Shown here: positions 23,590 to 35,499 of the stretch, one piece after another | Layout: the number at the start of each line of letters is the position of its first letter | Numbering within the stretch: position 1 is the first letter of the stretch | Assembly (NCBI RefSeq): GCF_023898315.1 | Contig: NC_064618.1 | Coordinates: 189,277,548 to 189,341,547, forward strand | DNA from: Schistocerca nitens | Lineage: Eukaryota; Arthropoda; Insecta; Orthoptera; Acrididae | Reading direction: 5' to 3' | Length of the DNA: 64,000 nt | Program-made: the position numbers and the translations under genes | The notes under the pieces: model-generated | What the model was told of the DNA's origin: nothing | The model's database searches: none | Seen by the model: the letters and a program-made list of their open reading frames with translations, nothing else

Positions 23590-25916
23590 TAAAATAGGAA
23601 TACTTTCCGCGCCATGCTCCACTTTGGCGCGCCATCAGAACAAAATGCATTCTATCATTGACCATTGAAGGGGAACGTAGGATCGTCCAGTCTTGGCTGG
23701 CACGGTTCGTTGAGATTCCAGCTTTGAGGCGGGTTGGTGAAAATACTCTGTAAATAGTTCGCGAAAGTGGCCCGATAGTGTCGATGTCGGCGAAGGGTGT
23801 GGTGATGTACTTGGAGGCGTGTCCAAAAGTCCGCCGGATCGACGATGTCGTCCCGGAAGAGGTAGTTGAAAGCCATGCCACTGATTCATGTGATGGCGTG
23901 CCACTTAGCCGATGGAAAGTAGGTCGTGTCGGGATATATCATCATGTTAGGAGAAACGTGATGTGGTGGTACTCGGAGGTAGGAAGCCACAATCTTCTGT
24001 ACGAGGGTCCAGACAGCTGCTGCTGGCCCACACTCAAAACGATGTAAATCTGTATCTTCGACATTGCACTTGAGGCACAGGGGTGAGTCCACCAGTGCGA
24101 TGCGATGCAGTTTCTGTCTTGTAGTATACTTGCCGTTGACGAGAAGGTACCACATAGAGGTGGTGTCAGTGGTGTGATATGGTTGGTGGATCGTTTTCCA
24201 AACTGTAGGCCATGAAACCTGGGGGTGACGTGTTTCGACTGGGTTGCGGGGTGGAGACTTTCGGAGAAGGCGGTAGATGTCACGGGTGGTCGTCTTTTGG
24301 TCGTGGGGAGCTCGGTGCATATGTAGCTGTACTCCAAAAAGAAACGGCCGATATGTGACATCGGAGGTGGGATGTGTGCCAAAGACGTCGGTGGGCGTCT
24401 CGAAACAGGTGCGAGCTCGGTGGTCAACATTCCAGTAAAACTAGCATTTTGGCTTTTCCATAACCGGAGCATAGTATTGGTGTAAAGTGCCGTAGTCCTG
24501 GCTCTCACATTAATCAGATCGAGGCCACCATCCCGCTTCGGTAAGGTGAGAGCTTCATACTGGACTTTGAAGTTGTGTCCAGAACAAATGAAATAGCCGA
24601 AAGCCGCCTGTAATCTGGCCGCCATTGTCGCAGTGATGGGCAGAATCTGCGCTATATGGGGAATCCGGGCTGCCAGATGGGTATTGACGAAGGTGACTCA
24701 CTGGCACATAGTCAGCGGGCGGAGTATGTGATGTTGTATGTTGGCCCGGATGCGTTGCAGCAGCGTTGCAGCAGCGTTGCAGCAGCAGCGAGGTGCGGCG
24801 AATGTCTCGCATGTACACCAACCCGAGACAACGAAGGGTGTCGAACAGTTGAAATGGGACTACGCTGTCTGCGGGAAGGCCGCGGCCGATCTTCATGGCG
24901 CATGATTTTGCCACGTTCATAGCGCTCCCTGCCCCTGCACTGTAACGGGTAATCCACTGCATCGCAGCTTGTACGTCGGCCGCTGAACGTACGACGAGGG
25001 CCAAGTCGTCCGCGTAAGCTCGGCAGCGGAACATATGATCCCGGAGTGGAATACCTGTCAAACGTCGCCGTAATCCGCAAATGAGTGGTTCCATCGCAAT
25101 GGCATGAAGCACAGTCGACAAAGGGCAACCCTGCCGTACTGAGCGTTCAATCCGTATAGGTTCTGTAAGTCTGCCGTTGACGAGAAGTCTGGACGTTGCT
25201 CCACGAAGGAGCCGCATAATCTCTTGCGTGAACGTCGGGGGAATTGCCATTCGGTCCATCACTGCGTTGAGGAATGCATGATTGACGCGGTCAAACGCTT
25301 GTTTGAAGTCGATGGAGATTAAAGCGCCTGGCAGTCGCGAGTGTGTTGCCACAGCGATCACATCTCGATATTCACTGAGGGCTGTCTGTATATTACGATC
25401 GCCGCCTAAAGATGTTTGTTCGTGGGAAACAATGTCTCGTAAGACATGTTTGAGTCGCACTGCTAGAAGGCGTGTGAAAATCTTGAAGTCGGAATTGAGT
25501 AACGTGATCGGCCGATAACTGTCGTGTTCCTCCTGCGGGTTTCGGGACTGGTACAAGTAAGCCTTCCATGAACATTGGTGGCGGGTTCGCCGCGCCGGAC
25601 AAAAGTTCCCAATACATGTCCCTCCATCGTGGCATCATCAAATCTTGGAAGGTTCTGTAAAATTCGAGAGGTAAATCATCCGGGCCGGGAGATCGATTCA
25701 GAGACCCTTTGGCCACAGCGCCTTTGACGTCGTCGGTGGTCACTTCAGAAGTCAGGACGGTTGCAGCTACTGCGTTTAGAGTACCAAGTGTCTCCTGGGC
25801 AACCTCAGCAATGGCCTCTGCACCGGCAGGTACTTCCTGATAGAAAAGTCGATAGTGCGTTGTGAATGCATCCGCAATGGTAGCTTGCGAATTCAGCCGT
25901 CATCCATCAGGTAAGT
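23590..25916 (-). pseudogene. Tx1-like LINE ORF2: reverse transcriptase and C-terminal domain
   Basis: This is the downstream part of ORF2, broken by frameshifts. In order on the minus strand it shows SLNRSPGPDDLPLEFYRTF (25743 frame), YRPITLLNSDFKIFTRLL, GALISIDFKQAFDRVNHAFL, VRQGCPLSTVLHAIAMEPLI and the catalytic YADD near 25006-25016. A conserved C-terminal region follows, with PKRDGGLDLINVRARTTALY and the zinc-binding block CLKCNVEDTDLHRFECG (24300-23900). The frame is open from 25556 to 24555 and changes at least three times elsewhere. The RT makes cDNA from the LINE RNA at the nicked target. The broken frames rule out function in this copy. Confidence 0.88.
24752..24790. repeat. GCAGCAGCGTT repeats within the LINE
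   Basis: Short trinucleotide-rich tandem copies of TTGCAGCAGCG lie within the RT pseudogene. They disturb the reading frame locally. Confidence 0.6.
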
Positions 25917-27134
25917 CTAAAGTTGTGGGCGTCGACGAACATTTTGAATAATATGATGCATAGAAGGTTCTTCACCGTTAATCCTATCTTGGCTGCGTGC
26001 GCGTACAATAGCTCCCTCTAGACGGCATCTGGTCAAGGTTAAAATCTTTGCCTTGATGCGTTGAGCTTCTTTTAGACGATCCGGGGATGGAGGTTGATCC
26101 ATGAGTTCACGTAGAGCGCTATAGTAGAAATCAGTTGTATGGTGATTCCACCTGGCTTTGGCTCTGCCATAGTGTGTCAATGTGTGTCGGATGGCCGGTT
26201 TGGCGCACAGCAACCACCACTGCAGTGTGGTCTCGTAACGCATAATGCGTTGAACACAGGTGTGCCACGTGTCGGTGACCTGTTGTCGACATTCAGGGTC
26301 CCGCAGTAGCGCGACATTGAGTTTCCAAGGTCCTGCACTGCGCCATATAGATTTTCGACGTAGGTTCATGGTACAGATGTAGATGTCATGATCCGAAAAG
26401 GCAGACGGCCAACATTCCGCGTCAAGGAGAACTGATTTTAGAGCGTTAGAGATGTATATTCTGTCAAGTCGGCTGGCGGAGTGGCTCGTGATGTGTGTAT
26501 ACCCCGGGCGGTCGCCGTGTACCAATCGCCAAGTGTCGAGGAGACGAAGGCGGCGGACGAGGAAGCGAAGTTCCGGACATGTGGTGAAATGGGGGTATTG
26601 GTCTGTGCGCTCGAGAACACAGTTGAAATCTCCACCTACGATGAGATGATCGTATCGACCGAGGAATAAAGGCGTGATATCTTCTGCGTAGAACTGGGAG
26701 CGATCCCTCCATTTATCAGTGCCCGATGGGGCGTAGAGATTTATGATTTTGAGTCCTTCAACTGTTATGGCCACCCCTCGCGCTGTTGGGAGGTATGCGA
26801 CATCGGAAACTGCAATCCCTTCTCGGAGGAGAATGGCTGCGCCTGTGTGTTCCATAGCTGCAGGGGCGGCGTACGTCTCATATCCATAACACCCAGTCCA
26901 AGTTGCTGTCCTCAATTCTTGTAACAGGGCGATGTCGATGTCCACTGCTCTTAGCGTGTCACGGAGCAGTTGAAGTTTAGCGTGGGAGCCGATATTATTA
27001 GTATTGATAGTAGCTATTCGGTACGCCTGATGGGAGATCCGTGCTGCCGATAGGTTCGTAGCTGGTGAAGATTGTTGTGGTGGATGCTGGAAGTCCATAG
27101 AAGTCGCAGGAGTCGCCGTAGAAACTTCCCCCAT
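25917..27134 (-). CDS. Tx1-like LINE ORF2 N-terminal part: AP-type endonuclease
   Basis: An open frame of 405 codons starts with ATG at 27134. The endonuclease motifs of L1-type LINEs are present in order: RIATINTNNIGSHAKL near residue 39, ALLQELR (catalytic E), GGDFNCVLERTDQ (D/N), SASRLDRIYIS (D) and SAFSDHDIYI (the SDH motif). This enzyme nicks the target and provides the primer for reverse transcription. The ATG lies one base after the ORF1 stop TAA, suggesting reinitiation or termination-coupled translation. The frame ends at a TAG at 25919-25917 caused by a frameshift; the homologous protein continues in another frame into the RT. The full protein is therefore not encoded, although this domain is intact. 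Confidence 0.85.
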   Translation of the reverse strand: MGEVSTATPATSMDFQHPPQQSSPATNLSAARISHQAYRIATINTNNIGSHAKLQLLRDTLRAVDIDIALLQELRTATWTGCYGYETYAAPAAMEHTGAAILLREGIAVSDVAYLPTARGVAITVEGLKIINLYAPSGTDKWRDRSQFYAEDITPLFLGRYDHLIVGGDFNCVLERTDQYPHFTTCPELRFLVRRLRLLDTWRLVHGDRPGYTHITSHSASRLDRIYISNALKSVLLDAECWPSAFSDHDIYICTMNLRRKSIWRSAGPWKLNVALLRDPECRQQVTDTWHTCVQRIMRYETTLQWWLLCAKPAIRHTLTHYGRAKARWNHHTTDFYYSALRELMDQPPSPDRLKEAQRIKAKILTLTRCRLEGAIVRARSQDRINGEEPSMHHIIQNVRRRPQL

Positions 27135-27135
27135 T

Positions 27136-28412
27136 TTAGTGTCGGTCTAACGGAGGATCAGATGTCATTTCCGCATCAGATGGAGGTGGGAAATCCGTGT
27201 CATCCGCCCATGAAAAATGTCCGACAGGTTTGACATCCGCGAGAGGTGGCAGCGCTGGCCGAGTCGGCTCAATTGCGTCGGTGACAACAGGCGTGCTATG
27301 TTCCATGGCTTCTGGGCGCGAGGCTTGCGCACGATCTCTGTTGGACGGTTCACCGTCTTGTGGACGACGCGTCTCCGTGGCAGAGGAGAAAGTGTTATCG
27401 TGTTCTCCGTCAGAGTGATGTGCCATCTCTTCGTCCTGCGGAGGGGGCTCAATGGTCGATTCTGATGTCTTGCGGCGTTTTTTGCGTCGTTTGGGCGACT
27501 TCTGCTTTCGGCAATGAGTTTCGGTGTCTGAGGAAGGAAGAGATTCACGTCGTTCCGGTACAAAAGCCGCGGGTGCTATGATGCGGTCGTCATTCTCCAG
27601 AACACTCTCATTGGTATCCTTGTGATCGTCTAGCATGGGTGTGTCCGGCTGTTGGACATGTTCACGGGCGGCATCGCCGGTGTGAAGGTGCTGGGACGCC
27701 TCCGGGTGTATCGGACCAGAGAGACGCTCATGAACGGCGTCTTGTGTGGGCTAGACGTGCAGTGTCGCCGCATAGGTGACTGGAAGGGTGGTCGTGGTCC
27801 TGTCGGTGTTCGTATCGTCGGGCCTTAGTTGTGTGATGCGGCGTTGCAGGCATTCATTACGGACGTGGCCTTCTTTGCCACAACCGGAATATGTTCGAGG
27901 TTGTCCGTCGTAAATGACCACCGCACGGCAGCCGCCGATAGAAATGTACGATGGAACGTGCCGTTTGAGATCGATTCGGACTTGTCTCACACCATTAAGC
28001 ACCGGATACGTCGTAAACTGTGCCCATGTCTCGGCAACGTGGCTCTAGACTTTTCCGAACGGCTTAGCGCCGCGATGACTTCATCTTCATTCACCTCGAA
28101 AGGCAGTTCGAATACACGGATCGTCTGAAGGCCAAGTCCTGCATGGTCGACATCCACAGGCCCGACGTTTCCGTCGGAGTGCCAAAATTTTAGTCCATGT
28201 CGCGTCCTTTGAATAATCTCGTTGCAGGCAGCGTCGGAAGTCATCTTAACATAAACGACGCTGGTAATGATCGATAGGTGTATGCCGATGAGCTCGTCAC
28301 GGGGGATCTTCACGTCTTCGCGTAGGAAGCGTTCGACGGCCAGTGCTTTGGGTCGTGCGTATTCGTTTGAGAAGGTGAATTTAGGAGTGTTCTTCCTGTA
28401 AGAGGTGGCCAT
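27136..28412 (-). pseudogene. Tx1-like LINE ORF1 with zinc knuckle
   Basis: ORF1 starts with ATG at 28412 (MATSYRKNTPKF). It runs through a region with VFELPFEVNEDEVIAALSR, an RNA-recognition-like strand pattern, then a zinc knuckle CSGCGKEGHVRNEC near 27880, then a charged tail with KSPKRRKKRRK ending at 27136. A frameshift near 28060 and a stop at about 27751 interrupt it, so the product is broken. ORF1 proteins of this group bind the LINE RNA. The element leader lies upstream, from 28413 to 28526. Confidence 0.78.
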
Positions 28413-28526
28413 TACAGCTTGTTCGACTGAGAAGCGCGGTGACGAGGAAGTAAACAAAACACCCGGCGCGCGCAGCGGCGTGGACGGCCGAGCGCGGTGC
28501 GCACTGCTGTCCTGCCGAACGCAGAC

Positions 28527-28931
28527 ACCAACTGAGCTACCCAAGCACGACTCACGACCCGTCCTCACAGCTTTAATTCCGCCAGTACCTCGTCTCCTAC
28601 CTTCCAAACTTCGCAGAAGCTCTCCTGCATACCTTGCAGAAGTAGTACTCCTGGAAGAAAGGATATTGCGGAGATATGGCTTAGCCACAGCCTGGGGGAT
28701 GTTTCCTGAATGAAATTTTCACTCTGCAGCGGCGTGTGCGCTGATATGAAACTTCCTGACAGATTAAGACTGTGTGCCGGACCGAGACTCGAACTCGGGA
28801 CCTTTGCCTTTCGCGGGCAAGTGCTCTATCAACTGAGCTACCCAAGCACGATTCACGACTCGAGAAAGGCAAAAGTCTCAAGTTCGAGTCTCGGTCCGGC
28901 ATACAGTTTTAATCCCTCATGAAGTTTCAGT
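28527..28931 (-). repeat. tRNA-like tandem repeat, rest of unit 1 plus unit 2
   Basis: The first part completes the LINE-interrupted unit. From 28709 a second unit begins with the same TTTTCACTCTGCAGCGG start and holds the uninterrupted insertion site CTCTATCAACTGAGCTAC at 28825-28842. The minus strand carries tRNA-like A-box and B-box sequences (GTTCGAGTCTCGG). From about 28860 the sequence folds back as an inverted copy ending near 28930. It is a dispersed tandem repeat, not a tRNA gene. Confidence 0.85.
28747..28930. repeat. fold-back inverted repeat
   Basis: The arms are 28747-28811 and 28864-28930. The left arm runs TGAAACTTCCTGACAGATTA through CCGAGACTCGAAC; the right arm is its complement, ending GAAGTTTCA. 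They match over roughly 65 bp with scattered mismatches, around a 52-bp centre. Confidence 0.75.
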
Positions 28932-29259
28932 TGTAATACACTTTGCTAATGATGGTCTCTGATAGAAAAAGAAAAGCAAGAAACGTATAGGAGTAAGAAT
29001 TTGATAAAAGAAATGGGTAACCAGTAAAAGTAAGAGAAACAAGAAGCTTTCAAACTACATAAACCCCGTAACTGAAAGACATAATAAATGAAGATATAAC
29101 GCGAGACATATTACTCGGAAAGCGCACAGCTTCATGGAAAAGCTTTATTATCAATACGAGTATAGAGCCTGATTTACAAGGAAAAATACAATCACTTATC
29201 AGTGGTTTAGATGACAGTAATAGGGAACTGTCGAAATATGAAGGGCTAATTTTGCATCT
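28932..29259. other. anonymous AT-rich sequence
   Basis: Nothing is recognised before the decayed LINE. Confidence 0.35.
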
Positions 29260-30540
29260 ATGTCTTCCTCAGATTTTTATATATGTTTATTGGCGCAGTA
29301 AGAAAGCAGCAAAGGACTAGGTACAAAGCAAAGTAACATCGATCTTTAAAAAGGGTGGTAATAATAAATGTAATAACTACAGAGGTGTGAGGTTTCTGGA
29401 TTCAGCCTATAAATCACGTACCAAAATCCTGAACGCAAGACTAGGAAATATCTTGGAAAAACTAATATCTGAAGAAAAACCAGGTCTTACAAAGAAACGA
29501 TCACTTACTGACAAACTTTTACATCATAAGTTATGGAAATGAGATTGGGATTCAATAAGTAAACCCATTTTGCTTTCATAGATTCTGAATAAGCAGTTGG
29601 TAATGTGAAGAAAGAAATCCTATGGAATATAATGTCTGAAAGAGGTTATCTGTCTCATATCATAAATGCTGAAAATAGATAAGGGAAACATAGTCACAAA
29701 GGCAGTGAACACAAACAAAGGATGCTGCATTTCCCAATATTCTTTATTACATACATAGATGGTCTGATCAGTAAATACAAACTGGTGAATAGAAAAGGAA
29801 TAGTTTTAGATAGTGACACTAGACTGAGAGCAACCCTATATCCACATGCATACAGACTTAAAATGACTGCAGGGATTGAAGATGACTTACAGATGGCAGT
29901 CCTTGAGTTGCAGCAAATAACTTCACAATACAATGGAATTCATGGTGTTTCGACGCATACAACCAGCAACTTTAAAAGTAGCCTTGAGTGATGAAATACT
30001 GGAACATTTAAACAATTTAATTATCAAGCGTTCAACATCATATACCAGTGCAGTATTGAAGTGCACTAAAACTAAAATAAATTTACTTCCATCAGAGGAA
30101 TGACTGCAAAAAATTTGCCGAATAAAGCCAGACAGAAAAATATCTGACTTTAGAAAACCATAGCAGTAACATCGTTGACTTACGGAATTGAGGCATAGTG
30201 ATTACAAGACACCAATAAAGTAGAATTGAGACTAATTAAATGAAGCTGTGGAAGAATATACAAGAGGAAGTCGTAAAAGAAATGAGGATATAAGGAAAGA
30301 TTTAGAAATATATAAAGTAAAGGAAACAAAATTAAAGGAAATAGTACAGAATGGTTGGAACATGTAGACTGTATAAGTAGAGACAGGTTCAAGTTAAATA
30401 TTCTGAATTATAAATTCTCCGGAAGAAGAAATTCAGGAAGGCCAAATAAGACATGGAGTACTGTAACAGGCAAGTCGTGTAATGTATGAAGTGAAGAAGA
30501 ACTAGAAGAAGAATTTAGTAAGTGCCTCGGATGCGTCAAA
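29260..30540 (+). pseudogene. decayed LINE reverse-transcriptase region
   Basis: Fragments on the plus strand include TSIFKKGGNNKCNNYRGVRF and SRTKILNARLGNILEKLISE, matching the finger block of LINE reverse transcriptases (NYRGI-LL---YKI). VEEYTRGSRKRNEDIRKDLE, near 30250-30310, matches the C-terminal region of the same type of protein. Stops and shifts are dense and there is no intact catalytic YADD, so this copy is old. Boundaries are approximate. Confidence 0.65.
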
Positions 30541-33500
30541 CATGGACAATTCTTCTGCCTTCATCGACAATTTAATATGGTTTGTTCTTAACGGCCCCCT
30601 TTGCACAAAAGTCAGAAAGCAATGCGAGATGGATCGAAATATCGTCACGTTGATATTACAGCGTAAGACAACATAAATACATTGTAGATCGATGAAAAAG
30701 GTATGAAGAATATTCTGAAGAGATAAGTTGTGTAGACTAGAATACCTGATTAATTACCAGTAACGAGGGAACATGAGTAGGTGATGTTCGAACAAATTAT
30801 TTTCTTCAGAACAGGAAATATACTTTAAGGCAGATTTGTGATTTTTTTGTGATACTTGGAGACGATAGACGATCCGAAACACGAACCCTGTCTTTATTTC
30901 AATATTAGCAATGTTGTTACTTGTACGTTTATTTGAATCTCCTGGCGGGATATGGCTGTCGATCACATATCTACGAAGATCTGTCGTAAAGAACATTCAA
31001 TGATAGGCAAAATGTCATAACTCCTTAGTTCAAAATATTAATTATCTCAGCTGCAAGACCATTATACTTCAAGGAAATATTTCTTTTTAATCCATAACGC
31101 TGCTAGCCTGCTTTACTGCCTTCATTGCTTTGATATCTAAGTAAGAACGGTTTCGTAAGACAGTATATATACCATAAAGTAGTGAATAACAATTGACTTA
31201 TTTCTTTCCTTCTTTTTACCAGCGAAGCCATATACCGTATGACCTCTGGTGTTAGGAAATTGCGATAACCAAACTATGGGATCCGGGGTATTTAAACGTG
31301 GAAAATATTATGCCTACGTTAGCCTCAATGAGATTATACAGTTCATTTTGCGAGAGACCACTGGAGAATTTCATGTTCCATGTTGCTCCTTTTTCTTATC
31401 AAACTTCTGTTACATTCGACACTAAACAGAAGTAGTTTGAATTAACCAGAGCACGCAGATCGTAATTAGAGGTCTTTTGTTCACAGAACTGAAGAAGCGC
31501 ACCCGTTGTTAATGAGTACAGAAATGAACATCGACAGAATTCGCTAGAGAGGCTGTTTGAAATAATTGCTCAGAGGCGGTCCGGCAGATTTTCATTACGC
31601 CCAGCCGTCTCTTTAACTCTCAAATTAGTTTCCTGTCTCCCAAGTTTTGTCCATTACTCAAGACTCTTACGTCCATTCCTGCCCTGGAGTAGTCCTTTAG
31701 GGAAAAATCTTTTGTTGTGCCCTTTTATTAAGGAACTCTCATCACTGATGTCAATACAAAAATCGTACGACTCTTTTTGTTACGTTCTTGTATCCCTCTT
31801 TGTACCAATGCTTCATTTTTTCGTTAACGGGGATATTTTCTACCAACTCACATCGATTACTTCATTAGGAAAGAGCACAAGTAATTTATCTACTATCGTT
31901 ATTTGGAGGAAGAACCTCATGAAACCACGTAATATGTTTATAGTTTACGGAATCGGATCCATGTTTCAAAGCCCAGACTCAAGTAGTGTTCACTTCAGTG
32001 GTCTAATTGCTTCTAATTAATGGAATATTAGTGTCAGAAATGCTTTGAATGACACGTATCATAAATTGTGTGTTAATGGTACTACGTTCCAAACGTTACG
32101 CGAGTATAGTCTGTCACATTGTTTAGCCGCTTTGGGCGAAAGGGTTAGAGAAGTATTTCCGAGAGATGCTACTCATCTTATTACTCGAAAAGTACAATCA
32201 GCTGAGATCTTAACGGAACGAAGTTGGATGAACTTCTTAATTCAGTGAACCCAAACAAAGTATATGGTGATAAGAATGATGATAATAGCATTACCAGTCA
32301 GTAATGTTACAGATATTTTTGGGATTGGTAAGAGCTATGGTGAAAGACAAATATTAGAAACTCTAAGAGGAACTAACAGATCTGGAAAATGGTCAAATTT
32401 CTGAAATATTCTGTGCCAATTGCTACATAAGCGTGTGCTGCAGAAGACAGCGTGGGATGTGCGGGAGTCATCTTCGTTTAATAGCAACTGTAGACAGTGT
32501 AGTGCTATTAAAAAACACCATAGCTCTATGTTAGGTTCATTTACCATATCACAAATTTCAGAAGACGTTGAAGAGTGAATAACATTCCCAGAAAATGACC
32601 GAAATGTGCCGGAGCTATGACTTCAAAATGTCTGTTCGTCATATATTATGCCAGAAAGCATATTCTGGAATACGACGAGGACATTCTGGTAGAGTCAAAG
32701 AAGAACTTTTGGAGAACATAACAACGTGATGGGCTGTACTGCAGAGCAGAGAATTTCTACGAAAATTCCAACGAGGTGCACAGTAGCTACATTTGAATGT
32801 TTTATTTCCAGTTGAAAGGTGGCTACACTGAGTCACAGCGCCAGAGATTGCGCCAAAGATAATTATTCCGCCGCCTCCACGGGGCAGTAGTACTTCAGAG
32901 GATGTCGAGGGTACTTTTTGTTCTGTTGGGCGAGAGAATATACGCTGTTCGGTTGGTGTAATGTATAGATGGAAGAAGTTGCAACTGTCAGAATAGATTT
33001 GAGAAAAGAGATGGGCTTTTGATTAATGATGCTGGTGTAATGGAATATTTTCGTCAATACATAATGAGGTAAAAAGGTATTACAGTTTTCTTTAATGACA
33101 ATCCCTCTTGCTCACAGGTACAGTCAACAAAGCATCTGGCTCGTGTTCATTTATTAGACTTGTAAATCTGGTTTCTATTTCGTATATCTGGTTTTTCAAT
33201 TAGTTCATTGTAAATGGTGTTTAAAATATTTTGTCGTATTGAGAAAGAACCGAGCCTAATACATGTACGTTGAGTCACACTACCACACACAGAACAGTTA
33301 CACTTGTGCTTTGTTGTTCCGTAGCTTTTATAGTTGCAGGGGACTTAATTAATCAATTGTGTTAATGGAAATTCCTTGTCATTCTTTATTTTTATTTTAT
33401 GCAGTCAGATTACGTGCTAATACTAGTCAGGGCCAACCGGTTACGAGACTCCGTAACATGCCACACAGTTATTAAAATTGTTGCATTTATTCATTGACAA

Positions 33501-33949
33501 TAGTCCTTTTTCCTTTTAATTAAGCCCCCATGCACAGCCTTTTTTGGTAATTCCAAACATACTTATCTCCATTGCTCACAATTAACGCGACAGGCTTTGA
33601 ATGGGTCTTGCAGTTAATGTTGAAGACGCTCTGTCACATGTAAAAAAAAGGTAATAGACAATGGCTATAAACTCTCCTTTTCCAGTCACCAACGATTTAA
33701 AAATCCTATATGGACTAATAAAAGTACTCCAGGCCATTTTTAATCCACTGCTCATTTGGTTTCCACATGTTGTTGAACATATCCCTGTACTCAGATTCTT
33801 GTATCAGCTCACAGTCAATTTTCAGTTTGTGGTGGGGAATGATTACGTGCTAGGTGAGGCTCGACAGGCGTTAATGCTTCGTCGGGTAACAAGCAATAAT
33901 GTAAGATTCCAAATCACTTTACTTGCTAACGGATCTCGTGTAGTAATTA
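30541..33949. other. anonymous AT-rich sequence, 3.4 kb
   Basis: No gene, transposon terminus or RNA gene is recognised. Frames such as 31712-32020 have no domain signature. Confidence 0.4.
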
Positions 33950-33957
33950 GTTTATCT

Positions 33958-34203
33958 GTCCCCACCCGGTAGCTGAGTGATCAGCGAGATAGAATGTCAA
34001 TCCTAAAGGCTCGTGTTCGATTCCTCGCTGGGTCGGAGATTTTCTCCGCTCAGGGACTGGGTGTTGTGTTGTTCTAACCATCATCATTTCATCCCCATCG
34101 ACGCGCAAGTCGTCGAAGTGGCGTCACACCGAAAGAATTGCACCTGGCGAACGGTCTGCCCGACGGGAGGCCCTCGTCACACAACATTTACATTTATTTA
34201 TTG
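33958..34203 (+). mobile_element. tRNA-derived SINE (family B)
   Basis: The tRNA-like head has GGTAGCTGAGTGATCAGCG (A-box) and GTTCGATTCCTCG (B-box). A body distinct from family A follows, including CATCCCCATCGACGCGCAAG, then an A/T-rich tail. An 8-bp duplication, GTTTATCT, flanks it at 33950-33957 and 34204-34211. Confidence 0.83.
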
Positions 34204-34211
34204 GTTTATCT

Positions 34212-34769
34212 TATTTCTTCTTTCTCTCTTTCTTTACTATAAATTCCGTGCTTCAGCTGATCTATTTAACAACCATGTGTATTCCATTCCTAATCTCCCA
34301 CCCGAGTGTCAGTTTCAGTGTGTAGTGAGTACCTGAACCACCCACTTCGACATAACGATTTTCTATCCTATAGAGCAGTTCGACAACACTATCACCGCAC
34401 TTGTCTCAGAATCGAAGTCTGAGGCTTAGTTTCGGTACTAAATTCGAGACCATACGATCGAGAAGGGGACGCAATGAATTCTGTCTGCGTGTAATTAGCA
34501 GCGAAGGGCAACATCTACTAAAGGCATTCAACGACTAACGCCACAATTCGTTTTTTCTCGGTCAGTTTCGGTTGAAAAAAATGACGAATTTGTTGTGGGA
34601 CATAGCGGAATATTTCTACTTCATCCCCTTTAGTTTGATAAAGTTACCGGTACTGGCGGCGCTATAGCCGCGAAGGCGAAGCCTTCAGAGTGGCACCTGT
34701 AACGCAGATGTGTTCTAAGCACAGAGCAGTGACTGAGTTTCTTTTAGCGGAAAACCAAAAATTCGCATA
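34212..34769. other. anonymous sequence
   Basis: No recognisable feature. Confidence 0.35.
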
Positions 34770-35497
34770 TATTCGTAGGTACTTGCAGAGTGTCTAGAAA
34801 GACCTGATAGTGAGCAAATGCAAGGGGTGTCACTGACGGGGCGTCGGTCACGATCGCATCAAGGTCGCGCAAACATGTCCGATCCAACGGTGCCGGCTGG
34901 GCGAACACAGCGCTGGTTCGTGCAGTGTTGGCCCGTCCCATTCGCACTGAAGGAGATCGATGAATCACAATCACCACCTCGCTGCTCAACTGGACTTATC
35001 CGCTGGCAGTGCTGACACACTCGTCCACAGGTTGGGGTACTCCAAGTTACGTACACGTTTCCACAAAAATGCCAACGAACTTCTCCTTCTCCATGACAAC
35101 ACTTCCTCACACAAGACTGAGCTCCCGAGAGGAGCTTACAGAACTTCATTGGGCTGTTCTTCCTCATCCACCCTACAGCTCGGACCTCACACCTTCCGGA
35201 TTTCCATTTGTTTCGCGCATTGATGGATGAACTTCGTGGGAAGCAGTACATGCATGATGGGGAATTTACTGACGCAGCAGAACGTTGACTCCGACGTCGA
35301 CTAGTAAAGAGGTACCATGCTGGCGTAAAAGCCCTCCGAGTCAAGTGGCGTAATGCCGTCGCATTGAACGGAGATTATATTGAAAAATATGGTTTTGTAG
35401 CCAAAAGAGTGGTGAATAATATGGTTATTGGAATCCTGAATAGCACCAACCTGCTTAAAAAATTTGTTGCATTAATATTTGAACGCTCCTTGTACAG
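34770..35497 (+). mobile_element. mariner deletion derivative
   Basis: Early transposase-like sequence (DTLVHRLGYSKL) passes at about 35047 directly to RFHKNANELLLLHDN, which holds the second catalytic aspartate, so the first catalytic region is deleted. VLPHPPYSSDLTPS and later pieces follow in mixed frames. The right end GAACGCTCCTTGTAC resembles a mariner terminus. The left limit is uncertain. Confidence 0.72.
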
Positions 35498-35499
35498 TT

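Larger units (their letters stand above)
22989..28526 (-). mobile_element. near full-length L1/Tx1-like LINE in a tRNA-like repeat
   Basis: The boundaries are set by the split host repeat. Joining 22988 to 28531 restores a sequence differing at about three of 50 positions from the intact neighbouring unit. ACCA is duplicated at 22985-22988 and 28527-28530. On the minus strand the element has a GC-rich leader, ORF1 with a zinc knuckle, ORF2 with endonuclease, RT and a C-terminal Cys/His region, and a long A-rich 3' part with a SINE at 23332. Net of the SINE it is about 5.3 kb. Assignment to L1/Tx1 rests on ORF2 motifs. Confidence 0.85.

Noticed and set aside
28763-28856. functional tRNA gene in the tandem repeat
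   Set aside because: The tRNA-like sequence is part of a longer repeated unit with an inverted copy. No clean acceptor stem is seen.
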